A stretch of DNA of 64,000 nt from Candidatus Phytoplasma australiense (GCA_000069925.1 AM422018.1:744001-808000), one strand, 5' to 3'. Counted from the first letter of the stretch, positions 24,393 to 35,737 are shown. The notes: generated by a model from the sequence alone, not told the origin. Translations and numbers: made by a program.

Positions 24393-25952
24393 ATGAATTT
24401 CAAAAAAATTAAAAAAAGCCACCAATTATTAATTTTAGGGGTGGTATTTGTTTTGTTATTTGTAGGATTGGTAATTTATTTTTGGCCTCGCAATGATTCC
24501 CAAAAAGATTCTACAAATAAAAACGTTTTGAAAATATCTTTATTAAATGATATTACAGGAATTGACGTCGGGGATAAAAGTCACACCCAAATTGCAAATG
24601 GCGACAGATTGTTTTATGCCATCCACCAAACTTTATTAATTTCTGATGAAAACTCGAATTTGCATCCCCAATTGGCAACAAATTGGAAACACGATGCAAC
24701 AAACAAGAAAGTAATTGATTTTAATTTAAGAGATGATGTCTTTTTTCACAATGGCAAAAAGTTTGGCGCTGAAGATGTTAAATTTTCTTTTGAAAGAGCA
24801 AAACAAAAAGGACATGATGAATATGAAAACATTGAAAAAATAGAAGTTTTAGACAATTATAAATTAAGAATTACCTTAAAAAGCTTACCTGTTTATTTTT
24901 GGGAACCCCTTTCTAGGTTAAGAATTTTAAGTAAAGAAACCTTACAAGAAGTGCAAAACCAAGGAGAAGAAGCTCTTCAAAAAGCTTTACGAGTGGGTGC
25001 AGGTCCTTATAAATTAGTTAATTGGGTTCCTCAAGAAAAAATTGAGTTAGAACTTAATGAAGTTTATTATGATAAAGAAGTTATCAAAGATAGTTGTAAA
25101 AAAATTGTTTTTGAAATTATTAAGGATATCGATACTGCTTTGCTCAAATTAAAAGAAGGCAGTCTTGATGCTATTTTTGATTACCACGTAAATAAACTAG
25201 AAAACACTAAACAAGAAAAAGGAATTAAAATAGTTGCAAATGAAGCTTGTAAATGTAGCTATTTGTTTTTGAATTGTACCAAACTAGATCTAGAAAAACG
25301 TCAATTAGTGGCAAGAACTATTAACATTCCAAAAATTATTCAAGACCTTAATTTAGAAGTAAAAGAGTTAAAAAGCTACGTTCCTGAAGGCTCTCATGGC
25401 CATAATCCTTCACTTTCATATGTTTATCAAGAAAATAATTTCCAAGACGTCAAAAATAAAATAAGTGGTTTAAGTGATAAAAGACTTTTTTTAGGTTTTT
25501 CTCAAAAAGAAAGTCCGGAAGTGATGAAAAAAATAGTAGAACAACTAACATCTGCCGGTTTTGAAGTTGCAACTGAAAGTCCTGAATTTACTGGCTTTCT
25601 TAAGATGATTCAGAAAAGTAAATATGATATGGCATTTTTTTCAGATATGCATGAAATGCCTTACGGACATAAATCAATGTTTGATATTGTAGTTCCTGGC
25701 GGACAAGATTCTGACTATACTCATATTCAAGGCGACTCTGAATTAGAAAATCTCCTAAAAGAAGTTCAAACAGAAGAAAATAAAGAAAAATATGATAACA
25801 AAGTTCAAAGACTACAACAAATTTTTCATGAAAAAACATATTTAATTCCTTTTTACCAACAAAAAATTTATTTTTTAACTAATGAAAAAGTAAGTCAATT
25901 GACTTGTGATAAATTTAACCGCACCAATTTAACTCAAGCAAGAAAAAACTAA
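24393..25952 (+). CDS. oppA: Peptide ABC transporter substrate-binding protein 1
   Basis: 519 residues, family SBP_bac_5. An N-terminal basic region and membrane segment (LLILGVVFVLLFVGLVIYFW, about 12-32) anchor it; there is no lipobox Cys. The usual core follows: ITGIDVGDKSH near 50, LHPQLATNWKHD, FNLRDDVFFHNGKKFGAEDVKFSFERA (the family signature), VGAGPYKLVNWVPQEKIELELN, and a C-terminal YLIPFYQQKIYFL. It captures peptides outside the membrane and delivers them to OppBC. It is paralogous to the next gene. Ribosome site GAAAGGA precedes the ATG. Confidence 0.88.
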   Translation: MNFKKIKKSHQLLILGVVFVLLFVGLVIYFWPRNDSQKDSTNKNVLKISLLNDITGIDVGDKSHTQIANGDRLFYAIHQTLLISDENSNLHPQLATNWKHDATNKKVIDFNLRDDVFFHNGKKFGAEDVKFSFERAKQKGHDEYENIEKIEVLDNYKLRITLKSLPVYFWEPLSRLRILSKETLQEVQNQGEEALQKALRVGAGPYKLVNWVPQEKIELELNEVYYDKEVIKDSCKKIVFEIIKDIDTALLKLKEGSLDAIFDYHVNKLENTKQEKGIKIVANEACKCSYLFLNCTKLDLEKRQLVARTINIPKIIQDLNLEVKELKSYVPEGSHGHNPSLSYVYQENNFQDVKNKISGLSDKRLFLGFSQKESPEVMKKIVEQLTSAGFEVATESPEFTGFLKMIQKSKYDMAFFSDMHEMPYGHKSMFDIVVPGGQDSDYTHIQGDSELENLLKEVQTEENKEKYDNKVQRLQQIFHEKTYLIPFYQQKIYFLTNEKVSQLTCDKFNRTNLTQARKN

Positions 25953-26272
25953 AAAAATTACTAATTAATCAAAAAAAGATACAACTTTTTTTAATTGTTT
26001 ACCGCAACCTTCTACATTTATCAGTGTTGGATATTTAAGGGGTAGATTAAGAAATTTTTGTCTTAACGTTTTTATAAAATGAACTGTTGCTTTTTTGAAA
26101 GGCTTTTTTTTGATTTAAAAAAAATATTTTTAAAGATTTGGGCTTAAGTCAATATTCTCACGTTCTTTAAAACTAAAAAAAATTTTAATTGATAAAAAAA
26201 TCTATAAATTTGGCAACAGTTCAAAAATTAATTATATTTAAAGATTTAATCCAAGAAAGAAAGAAAATTAAA
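25953..26272. other. Intergenic between binding-protein genes
   Basis: About 320 bases without a gene. The open frame of oppA2 reaches upstream to 26189 but has no good start there. No convincing terminator or promoter was seen. Confidence 0.5.
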
Positions 26273-27865
26273 ATGAATTTAGCTAAATTCAAGGCTTTTT
26301 GTTCTAAACACAGAAAAGCAATTATTTATACATCATTATTATTTTTGATTATTTTTGTTATCACTATAACTGCCATAATAGTGAAGAAAGGTAATAAAAA
26401 AGCTTTCGATCCAAATACAGTCAATATAACAATGTCAAGCGATGTCAAAGGGTTTGATGTTTGTAATACTTCACATACTTCGACTGCTTACGCAAATTGG
26501 ACCTTTTCTTTAATGCATGATACTTTATTATATAAAAATAAAAAAGGTGAAGTAAAAAGTATGTTGGCAACCCTTGATGAAAAAGACAGTGAGGGCAAAC
26601 GATTTACTTTTACTTTAAAAGATAAAATCTTATTTCATAATGGAAAGCTTTTAACAACTGATGATATTGTATTTACTTTTGAAAGAGGAAAAGCAAACGA
26701 ACATGCTCAATTCTTAGAAATTGAAGCTGTTGAAAAAATAGATGCTAAAAAATTTATAATTGTTGTCAAAGATGCTAGTCTTTGGAGTAACTTTAAATTT
26801 TACAGCTTTTTTAAAGTTTTAAGCAAACAAACTATACAAGAAGCGCAAAACCAAGGAGATGAAGCTATTCAAAAAGCTTTACAAGTGGGTACAGGTCCTT
26901 ATAAATTAGTTGATTATAATAAAGATGATAGACTTAAATTTGAATTATTTGATTCTTATTATGATAAAGAACGAATTAAGACAAGCCCTCCAAAAATTAA
27001 TTTAAAAATTTCTAAAAACGACGACACTAATTTGCAAGAACTAGAAAACGGCCAAATTGATGCTATCCTTAATTATCCTAATTCCAAAATCAAAGACGTT
27101 AAACAAAATCTTTCCAATAAAATTAAAATAGTTGAAAACGATTCTGTGGGTTGTTCGTATATTTATATTAATAAAAAAACGACTTCTTTGGAAGCAAGAA
27201 AAGCAATTAGTCAAACAATTGATACTCAAGCAATTAAAGATCAATTAGAGTTACCAGGGAAAAAATTAAATAGCTTTTTGCCTACTTCTTTAATAGGTAG
27301 CGACCTTGCTTTAAAATATGATATAAATCTTTCAGAGGCTAAAAATATTGTTAATAATCTAAGTTCTAACCAAAAAAAATTAAAAATAGGGATTAGCATA
27401 GGGAACCCTTTGGATGTCGCTGGTAAAGTGGTAGAACAATTAAGAAATGTTGGTTTTGAAGTAAATTTAAATCAAGAAGATTTTAATTCTTTGACGGAAA
27501 ATATGATAAAAGAAGATACTGATTATAACATGATTTTTCTTGGTGAAAATCATGAATTAGAATACGGCCACAAAGCTTTAACTGATTATTTTTTCTCCAA
27601 TAATAATGAGAGTAATTTCTGTCATATCGATAATAACGATCAAACATCAATTGAAGATAAATTGAAATTAGCTCAAAAAGAATTAAATAAAGTGGAATAT
27701 ATTTCTTTAATTCAACAAGTAAGCAAATATATCCATCAACAAGTTTATGTAATTCCTTTATATACAAGTCCTTCTTATTGTCTTACTTCCAAACACATTG
27801 AAAAAGGATTTGAAACAGATGCTTTTTCTAATTTTGAATTTACTACTATTATCAAAAAACAATAG
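26273..27865 (+). CDS. oppA: Peptide ABC transporter substrate-binding protein 2
   Basis: 530 residues from the ATG at 26273. I prefer it to the upstream TTG at 26189 because the signal anchor (basic AKFKAFCSKHRK, then AIIYTSLLFLIIFVITITAIIV) follows it directly and AAGAAAG lies before it. SBP_bac_5 fold as in oppA1: MSSDVKGFDVCNTSH, FTLKDKILFHNGKLLTTDDIVFTFERG, VGTGPYKLVDYNKDDRLKFEL, and VYVIPLYTSPSY at the end. The two proteins clearly arose by duplication and have diverged strongly, which suggests different peptide preferences served by one permease pair. Confidence 0.87.
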   Translation: MNLAKFKAFCSKHRKAIIYTSLLFLIIFVITITAIIVKKGNKKAFDPNTVNITMSSDVKGFDVCNTSHTSTAYANWTFSLMHDTLLYKNKKGEVKSMLATLDEKDSEGKRFTFTLKDKILFHNGKLLTTDDIVFTFERGKANEHAQFLEIEAVEKIDAKKFIIVVKDASLWSNFKFYSFFKVLSKQTIQEAQNQGDEAIQKALQVGTGPYKLVDYNKDDRLKFELFDSYYDKERIKTSPPKINLKISKNDDTNLQELENGQIDAILNYPNSKIKDVKQNLSNKIKIVENDSVGCSYIYINKKTTSLEARKAISQTIDTQAIKDQLELPGKKLNSFLPTSLIGSDLALKYDINLSEAKNIVNNLSSNQKKLKIGISIGNPLDVAGKVVEQLRNVGFEVNLNQEDFNSLTENMIKEDTDYNMIFLGENHELEYGHKALTDYFFSNNNESNFCHIDNNDQTSIEDKLKLAQKELNKVEYISLIQQVSKYIHQQVYVIPLYTSPSYCLTSKHIEKGFETDAFSNFEFTTIIKKQ

Positions 27866-28077
27866 TTAATTTTATGTGTAAATGTTTGTTGGTTGTTAAG
27901 GTGGTTTTTAACTTTAACACCAACTTCTTTTGCAATTTTGGCATGTTTCAAAGACATGCCAAAAAAATTGGTTGCACGCACCGTTCCAAATTATATCGTG
28001 GTTACAAAATAAAAAAATAACAAAATCTCATATGAAAAGATGAAATAAAATAAAGACAAATTTGTGAGGTAACTTTT

Positions 28078-29010
28078 TTGATTAAATATATTTTAAAAAA
28101 ATTCTCTTATACCGTTATATTATTTATAACAGTTATATTTATTAGCTTTTTTGTTTTACATCTAATTCCTGGAGACCCTATTACAGCAATGTATGGACAA
28201 AAAGGGCCAACTCCAGAACAAAGACGTATTACAGAAAAAGAATTAGGATTGGATAAGCCTTTATTAGAACAATTTTCAAAACATCTTAAAAATATTTTTT
28301 TTAAATTTGATTTTGGTCGTTCTTATACTGGCACCAAAGAAGAAGTTAAAAAAGTTTTTTTCAGGAATTTTAAAAATACTTTTAAATTAGCTTTTTTTAG
28401 TTGTCTTTTGGGTTCTTTGATAGGCATTCTTTTTGGAGTATTGGCTGCTTTTTGGGAAGGAACTAAAAAAAGTTTAATTCTTGAATTCATCGCTATTCTT
28501 TTGATTTCAGCGCCTACTTTCATTATTGGTTTTTTATTGCAAATAACTTTAGGTCATAAAGCAGGTCTTTTTCCTATTTCAGGATTCGATAGTATCTTAC
28601 ACATGATTTTACCTGTTTTGACTTTATCTTTAGTTATAGCCGCTTCCGTTTTTAAAACCACCCAAACAACAATGTTAGAATGTTTGCGACAACCTTATAT
28701 TACTGTTGCTTATGCTAAAGGACTATCCAAAAATAAAATCATTTTCAAACATGCTTTAAAAAACGCTTTGATTCCCATTTTGGCACACATTGGTTTAATT
28801 ATGAGTTTTTTAATTGGTGGTTCCATTATTATTGAATATGTATACAATATTCAAGGCACTGGAAAACTTATGATGCAAGCTTTTGAAGAAAGAAATTATC
28901 CTGTAATTAGATGTTGTATTATTTTATTAGCTTTGGTTATTGCTATTTGGAATTTATTTTTAGATTTAATCTATCTTTGGTTAGATCCGAAAATAAATAA
29001 AAAAGGATAA
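28078..29010 (+). CDS. oppB: Peptide ABC transporter permease (OppB/DppB type)
   Basis: 310 residues, six predicted membrane segments. It starts with TTG at 28078, preceded by GAGGT at a good distance; no ATG is available nearby. Family features: N-terminal span with FFVLHLIPGDPI, then GPTPEQRRITEKELGLDKPL, and the EAA-type loop near residues 205-235 (VAYAKGLSKNKIIFKHALKNALIPIL), which contacts the ATPases. It forms the channel with OppC. Located 200 bases after oppA2 and 32 bases before oppC. Confidence 0.9.
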   Translation: MIKYILKKFSYTVILFITVIFISFFVLHLIPGDPITAMYGQKGPTPEQRRITEKELGLDKPLLEQFSKHLKNIFFKFDFGRSYTGTKEEVKKVFFRNFKNTFKLAFFSCLLGSLIGILFGVLAAFWEGTKKSLILEFIAILLISAPTFIIGFLLQITLGHKAGLFPISGFDSILHMILPVLTLSLVIAASVFKTTQTTMLECLRQPYITVAYAKGLSKNKIIFKHALKNALIPILAHIGLIMSFLIGGSIIIEYVYNIQGTGKLMMQAFEERNYPVIRCCIILLALVIAIWNLFLDLIYLWLDPKINKKG

Positions 29011-29042
29011 AAAAATTATGTTAGAAAGTACAAAAACGAATA

Positions 29043-29903
29043 ATGAAATTTAAATTTACATTAACGAATTATAAAAAAAAATTGAAAATTTTAATTAAAA
29101 ATAAAAATATTTTATTTGGTAGTCTTTTTTTAATTATTTTGTTTTTAACTATTTATTTGTTGCCTTTAACTCCTTTTTATCATAATCCTTATAAATCACC
29201 TTTTAAACGTTTACAAAGTTTTAGTTGGAAACATTGGATGGGAACTGATTCTTCAGGTTATGATTTGTTTAGCCGAGTTTTAGAAGGAGCAAAAATTTCT
29301 TTAACTATTGGTTTGATTGCTGTTTTTTTAAGTAGCTTAGTTGGTAGTTTTTTAGGGATTATTTCTGGTTATTTTCGTGGAATTATCGATAGTATCATTA
29401 ATTTTATCTGTGATATTTTAGTTATTTTTCCAGATATAATTTTGGCTATCATTATTATGTTTTTTTTACAAAAAAGTAAATTATCCTTGATTATTGTTTT
29501 AAGTATTTCAAATATTCCTGGTTTTATCCGCATCATTAGAGCAAATACTTTAAAATTAAGTAAAAAAGACTTTATCAAAGCTTCAAAAGCTTTGGGTGCG
29601 AATCATTTTTACATTATTTTTAAACATCTTGTGACACATCTTTATCCCATTATTATCACTAGAATAAGTATTTCTATGGCAACTGTTGTTTTAACTATTT
29701 CAAGTTTAGGTTTTATTGGATTGGGGCTCGATCCTACTTTGCCAGAATGGGGTAATATTCTACATTCTGCAAAAGGTGATATGCGCTATCATCCTCATTT
29801 ATTTTTTGGACCATTTATTATTATTCTTTTAACTAGTTTATCTTTTAATTTAATTGCTAAAGGGTTTATTTCTTTTTTTAATCCTAAAAAGAAAATTAGT
29901 TAA
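29043..29903 (+). CDS. oppC: Peptide ABC transporter permease (OppC/DppC type)
   Basis: 286 residues. An N-terminal span (NILFGSLFLIILFLTIYLLPLT) precedes the OppC signature HWMGTDSSGYDLFSRVLEGAKISL. Five further spans and the EAA loop (KASKALGANHFYIIFKHLVTHLYPI) follow, with LPEWGNIL near the end. It completes the importer. The ATG at 29043 is preferred to one at 29018 that opens only a 12-codon frame. A terminator follows 16 bases after the stop. Confidence 0.9.
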   Translation: MKFKFTLTNYKKKLKILIKNKNILFGSLFLIILFLTIYLLPLTPFYHNPYKSPFKRLQSFSWKHWMGTDSSGYDLFSRVLEGAKISLTIGLIAVFLSSLVGSFLGIISGYFRGIIDSIINFICDILVIFPDIILAIIIMFFLQKSKLSLIIVLSISNIPGFIRIIRANTLKLSKKDFIKASKALGANHFYIIFKHLVTHLYPIIITRISISMATVVLTISSLGFIGLGLDPTLPEWGNILHSAKGDMRYHPHLFFGPFIIILLTSLSFNLIAKGFISFFNPKKKIS

Positions 29904-29918
29904 ATGAAAACAAACATA

Positions 29919-29952
29919 ACTGTTTATTGTTGACCGATAAACAGTTTTTTTT
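29919..29952 (+). terminator. Terminator of opp operon
   Basis: AACTGTTTAT (29919-29928) pairs with ATAAACAGTT (29937-29946) and a T run follows. Confidence 0.85.
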
Positions 29953-30639
29953 ATAGTTCGAAAAGATGCAAAAATAAGGAAATGTGGGATGCTGAAAAAA
30001 TTAGGACACTTTTTATTTGTTATTTTTGAGTTTAGAAAACTTTTTTTATTTTTAAGAAAAATTTGGGACTGACTTATTTTTTAGTCGGTCTTTTTTTGTA
30101 CTCAATTTTTTTATGACAATTATGACTATTTTTATACATAAAATAATACATATTGTGCTTTATTTCCTCATTTAATGTTTTTGAAAACGTTTCTTTTGAC
30201 CTCCGACTTAAAAATTTTAACGCTTCAATTAAAGCTAAATTAGAAAAACTAGAAAAAAATTACCAAAACGAGAAAAAAATAATTTTCATATCTTTTCAAA
30301 AAAAATTTATATAATTATTATTTTTAACTTTATCATTTGAAGTCATTTTAACAACTCTCTTTTTTAAAACATTTTTAGAAAAGATAAGCAAAATATCGTC
30401 AATTTTATTAATTTTGATGATTTTTTTATACTATTGCCCAATCAAGAAATTAATAAATTTTTATGATTTTACTGCAAAATTATTTTGAAAAAAAGACATA
30501 ATTGATAGTTAGTTTTTATAATTTTTTTAAAAATAAAAAATAATTTATAAGTTTGGGAATATACCATATCAATCAAAAACTTTCAATATTTAAGAACGTT
30601 TTTTTCACCTATTCCTTATTTTTTACCATCCGTATTCGC
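29953..30639. other. Intergenic between oppC and groES
   Basis: No gene. It contains a dispersed repeat with terminator (30001-30097) and AT-rich sequence with several poly-A/T tracts. The groES promoter starts at its right end. Confidence 0.55.
30001..30097 (+). repeat. Dispersed TAGGACACTTTTTATT element, copy 1
   Basis: Begins TTAGGACACTTTTTATT and ends in a GACTGACT...AGTCGGTC hairpin plus T run. Related elements lie at 48706-48768 and 53174-53237. Each copy is downstream of a gene and in the same orientation, so they may serve as portable terminators. Confidence 0.65.
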
Positions 30640-30668
30640 TTGACAATTGTTTTATTTTTAGATATAAT
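30640..30668 (+). promoter_or_regulatory. groES promoter
   Basis: TTGACA (30640-30645), 17-base spacer, TATAAT (30663-30668): perfect consensus boxes, 82 bases before the groES ATG. Confidence 0.85.
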
Positions 30669-30677
30669 AAAATTGCT

Positions 30678-30704
30678 TTGGCGATTAAAATGTTAAAGTG
30701 CCAA
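30678..30704 (+). promoter_or_regulatory. CIRCE-like operator for HrcA
   Basis: TTGGCGATT, nine bases, AAGTGCCAA. The CIRCE consensus is TTAGCACTC-N9-GAGTGCTAA. The spacing is exact, the right half matches at 7 of 9 positions, and the two halves are partly complementary. The location directly after the promoter -10 box of groES is the usual one. Heat-shock control by HrcA is therefore likely; hrcA itself is not in the window. Confidence 0.6.
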
Positions 30705-30749
30705 GTTTATTTTAATTTTGATATTTTAAATCTTAAAGGAGAAACTCGA

Positions 30750-31016
30750 ATGCAAAAAACAATAACCCCTTTGTGTGATAACATTGTTTTAAAATTAAAA
30801 ATAGAAGACACCAAAACACAAAGCGGCATTCTTTTAGCTTTGTCAGAAAAAGAAAAATCTTCTGTAGGTGTAGTTGTTGCTGTCGGCCCCAAAGTCGAAG
30901 GCCTTAAAAAAGATGATGAAGTAGTTTATAAAAGCTATTCTGGTAGTAAAATTAATTTACAAGAAGAAGAATATTTAATTGTATCTGTAAAAGATATTTT
31001 GGCTCAAATTAAGTAA
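30750..31016 (+). CDS. groES: Co-chaperonin GroES (10 kDa)
   Basis: 88 residues, normal length. It forms the heptameric lid of the GroEL folding chamber. Start at 30750, preceded by AAAGGAGAAAC; the open frame extends back to 30678 across the operator, which is not plausible. The core shows ITPLCDNIVLKL, a mobile loop (EDTKTQSGILL), GVVVAVGP, then DEVVYKSYSGSKI and EEYLIVSVKDILA. The roof-loop glycines are slightly changed. It is co-transcribed with groEL, 25 bases downstream. Confidence 0.93.
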   Translation: MQKTITPLCDNIVLKLKIEDTKTQSGILLALSEKEKSSVGVVVAVGPKVEGLKKDDEVVYKSYSGSKINLQEEEYLIVSVKDILAQIK

Positions 31017-31035
31017 AAATGGAATTAAGGAGTAA

Positions 31036-32652
<1,617 letters not shown>

Positions 32653-32971
32653 TTTTATTTAACAAAATACAAAAATATTTTAAATGTTTTTACTTTTTAA
32701 AGTTGTTGATTGTTTAATTCCTCCTCATTTTTTAAAATTTTTTAATTATTATTTGTTCTTTTTATAATCACTTCTATCCCTCTATATATTGCTATTCAAT
32801 TTTATTAAAAGTGATAAAATAATCCATTAAAAGAATTGAAAAAATTAAAATTATTTAATTTAAGTTTTAAAATATTTGTTCTTTTTTAATTTTTATATGT
32901 TAAAATAGTATTAGGTTTTGGTTATCTATTAAAAAATGCTAAAACGAATTTGAAGAAGAAAGGAAAATAAG
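32653..32971. other. Leader region of amp
   Basis: About 320 bases between groEL and amp without a gene. A -10-like TTAAAAT lies near 32900, and GAAGAAAGGAAAA serves as ribosome site. No clear groEL terminator was found. Confidence 0.5.
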
Positions 32972-33418
32972 ATGAATAACACAAAAATTCAAAAAACCTT
33001 AGTTTCTAAATTAGCTGCTTTATTTGCTATTGGAGCTGCTGTTTCTTTATTGTTTGTATCTAATGTTTTTGCTGCTGCAAAAGAACTTAACACATTCAAA
33101 ACAAACCAAGCAATTGCAATTACTGCTGAGAATGCATCAAATGTTGAAAAAGTTCTTACAGCTTGGAACAAAGTTGATGATACTGTTAAAGTTGCTGACT
33201 TAAAAGATCACGTTACAGTTACACTTAATGACGCTAAAACAAAAGTAACAGTTAAAGCAAAAGACAACGATACAGTTGTTGCTGGATCAGTTGAATTAGA
33301 CATTAAAGCTCCAACATTTAATTGGTTTTCATGGTACATGATATTATTATACGTAGCTGTTGTTGCTGCAATAGCTGGTGGGGTTTTTTACTTTGTTCAA
33401 AAGAAAAGACGAGCATAA
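32972..33418 (+). CDS. amp: Antigenic (immunodominant) membrane protein Amp
   Basis: 148 residues. Signal peptide with a basic start, hydrophobic core (LAALFAIGAAVSLLFVSN) and likely cleavage after VFA. A central Lys/Asp/Val-rich ectodomain of about 90 residues (KVADLKDHVTVTL, KVTVKAKDND) follows, then a C-terminal membrane span (MILLYVAVVAAIAGGVFYFV) and KKRRA. Amp covers the phytoplasma surface and in known strains binds insect-vector actin and microfilament proteins. The placement between groEL and nadE and the layout identify it. The aster-yellows-group Amp I recall is longer (over 200 residues), so this ectodomain is small. The protein family evolves fast. A terminator follows. Confidence 0.85.
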   Translation: MNNTKIQKTLVSKLAALFAIGAAVSLLFVSNVFAAAKELNTFKTNQAIAITAENASNVEKVLTAWNKVDDTVKVADLKDHVTVTLNDAKTKVTVKAKDNDTVVAGSVELDIKAPTFNWFSWYMILLYVAVVAAIAGGVFYFVQKKRRA

Positions 33419-33456
33419 TATAGCCAATAATTAAAATTTTAATATGTTTTTCTATG

Positions 33457-33486
33457 AAAAAGCTAGGTTTTTAATCTAGCTTTTTT
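33457..33486 (+). terminator. amp terminator
   Basis: AAAAAGCTAG pairs with CTAGCTTTTT and the T run continues. Confidence 0.85.
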
Positions 33487-33904
33487 CTTATCTTTATACT
33501 TTCTCTTTTTCTTTTTTTATCTAAAAATAAACTATTAAAAACTTTAATAATTGATTTTTAGATAAAAATGAAACTACTTTTAATCCAAAAAAAAATATTA
33601 GTGGGTATTTTGAAAAATTATTTAAATAAAAATGTATTTTATAGCATAATAATGAAAGGTTTTTTTATAATTTCTTTCAATTCATCAGTTGTTTTGAAAA
33701 AAATTATCTCTATTTTCTTCTAAACTAAAATTTAAAATTTCAGTCTTTTAAAATCATTCATAAACAAACACAAAAATAAGGTTTTTAATCTTTTATCTGC
33801 ATTTTTAATTTAGTTTCAAGTAAATATATTTTATGTTATAATCAAAAATTAATCTTAATGTTTTGCAACAAAGATAAAACAAATATCAAGAAAGTAGGCA
33901 ACAA
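33487..33904. other. Intergenic before nadE
   Basis: About 420 bases, AT-rich, no gene or repeat recognised. TATAAT-like sequence near 33836 and GAAAGTAGG before the nadE start. Confidence 0.5.
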
Positions 33905-35671
33905 ATGTATAAAAACGGTTTAATTAAAATTCAATTATCCACTCCTAATTTAAAAATAGGAAATCCACAAGCAAATGCTTTCAGTATAAATAAAATTCTT
34001 CAAGAAAGCAAAGCTCTTTTTATTCTTTTTCCTGAACTTTGTTTAAGTGGTTATACTGCTGGTGACCTTTTTTTTGAAACTTTCTTTTTAAAAGAAAATC
34101 TAAAGGCACTTGATTGGCTTTTAAAAAATAATACTTTTGAAGGGGTTTTTATTTTAGGAATGCCTTTAGCTTTGCATGAAGTTTTATTTAATGTTGCAGT
34201 TGTTATCCAAAAAGATAAAATTTTGGGTATAATACCTAAAAAAACCATCCCTAATTATAAAGAATTTATGGAAAAAAGATGGTTTCAATCAGGTAAAACC
34301 GTAGACAATCAACAAATCACTATTTTAGGTCAAGAAGTTCCTTTTGGCGATATTTTATTTGTAAATTCCAAACATGATATTATTTTTGGGGTTGAAGTTT
34401 GTCAAGATTTATGGACTGTTTTTTCCCCTAGTGATTTAATGGCTTTAAATGGCGCTCATTTAATTTTTAATCTTTCTTCATCAACAGAACATGTGGGCAA
34501 AATCAATCCTCGCAAAATCGCTATTTTAGACCATTCACGCAAACAAATAGGCGGTTATTTTTATGCTAGTAGCGGAATTACTGAAATCACAGAATCAAAC
34601 TTATTTTCCAACCATAAAATGGCAGCTTCATTAGGACAAATGATTGGAGAAAAAAACTTATTTAATCAAGATATTAATTTAATCGTTGATCTAGACCTTG
34701 ATTTTATTAAATATCAAAGAAGGATTGACACTACTTACGGCGATCAAAGAATTGGCAACACCTTTCCTTTTTTAAAAGCTTTTTTTCAAACAGAAGAAAG
34801 CAGTGATTATCATTTTGAATCCCCTATTAGTCAAACTCCTTTTATTAACCAAGATAGTTTACAAAATGACTTGGAATTAGCCAATGAAATCCAAAAATTA
34901 GCTTTAAAAACGAAATTACAAGATTTAGATACCAAAGTTATTTTAGAAATAACCGAAAACATAAATGATTTTGTTACCTTCATGGTTCTTTTACAAACTT
35001 TTTCCCTTTTGCAAAAACCACTTGCAGATTTAATTATTATTCTAAATCCCATCTCTTTTCAAGATTTAAGTCATTACCAACTTTTAAAAACTTTTATCCA
35101 AGAACAAGGGGTTGTTAACTTTCAAGAAAAAGGCTTTTCTAATCAAACCCAATTTTTATCTTTTTTATCTCACAATCAACTTTTAAAAGAAACAGATTCC
35201 CAAACAGCCTTGCTTTTAGAAAATAATAATTTTTCTGAGCTCGCTTTAGGTCAAATGAGTCAAAGAGGCTATTATGATTATCTTTATAATGTTAATTCAG
35301 GGCTACCTCATCTTTTAATCAAAGAATTAATTTTTTATCACTTAAAAAGCCCTCTTTTAAATCATTTCCAACCTTTAAAATTAATTTATCAACAAAAAGC
35401 ACAAGCTTTAATGAATACTCAAATTATTATTGAAGATTTTATTCTTTTTCACCATCTTAAAAATGGTCATGAGCCTAACAAAATCGCTTGGTTATTGCAA
35501 ATTGTTTTTAATTATGATTCATTGCAAAGCCAAACTCTTGTTTTTAACTATTTAAAACGTTTTTTTCAAAGTCAATTTAAAAGACAAAATATGTCTCCCG
35601 GTCCTAAAATTTTAGAAAATAGTCTTTGTCCTAGAGGCGAATCGCGTTTGCCAGTTGGTTTAAAAAGGTAA
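33905..35671 (+). CDS. nadE: Glutamine-dependent NAD+ synthetase with lost PP-loop
   Basis: 588 residues, the size of the two-domain enzyme that makes NAD+ from nicotinate adenine dinucleotide. The N-terminal glutaminase (nitrilase) half keeps its triad: E44 in LFPELCLSGY, a Lys at 112/113 in IPKKTIPNYKEF, and C166 in FGVEVCQDLW. In the synthetase half, the ATP-pyrophosphatase loop that should read SGGxDS is ITENINDF near residue 348-355 (context KVILEITENINDF). The GTSNxSE region reads ENNNFSE. The remaining C-terminal motifs (SELALG, YNVNSGLP, FKRQ, PRGESRLP) are recognisable. So the frame is open but the catalytic site seems lost. It may have another use or be an early pseudogene. Confidence 0.8.
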   Translation: MYKNGLIKIQLSTPNLKIGNPQANAFSINKILQESKALFILFPELCLSGYTAGDLFFETFFLKENLKALDWLLKNNTFEGVFILGMPLALHEVLFNVAVVIQKDKILGIIPKKTIPNYKEFMEKRWFQSGKTVDNQQITILGQEVPFGDILFVNSKHDIIFGVEVCQDLWTVFSPSDLMALNGAHLIFNLSSSTEHVGKINPRKIAILDHSRKQIGGYFYASSGITEITESNLFSNHKMAASLGQMIGEKNLFNQDINLIVDLDLDFIKYQRRIDTTYGDQRIGNTFPFLKAFFQTEESSDYHFESPISQTPFINQDSLQNDLELANEIQKLALKTKLQDLDTKVILEITENINDFVTFMVLLQTFSLLQKPLADLIIILNPISFQDLSHYQLLKTFIQEQGVVNFQEKGFSNQTQFLSFLSHNQLLKETDSQTALLLENNNFSELALGQMSQRGYYDYLYNVNSGLPHLLIKELIFYHLKSPLLNHFQPLKLIYQQKAQALMNTQIIIEDFILFHHLKNGHEPNKIAWLLQIVFNYDSLQSQTLVFNYLKRFFQSQFKRQNMSPGPKILENSLCPRGESRLPVGLKR

Positions 35672-35737
35672 TTGGGCATTCTAATAATTAAAATTTTATT
35701 TGTATTTTCAAGTAAAAACAATTACTAACTGATTTAA

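Noticed and set aside
27943-27968. TTGGCATGT hairpin after oppA2 as a terminator
   Set aside because: On the plus strand it is followed by A rather than T residues, and no minus-strand gene ends there.
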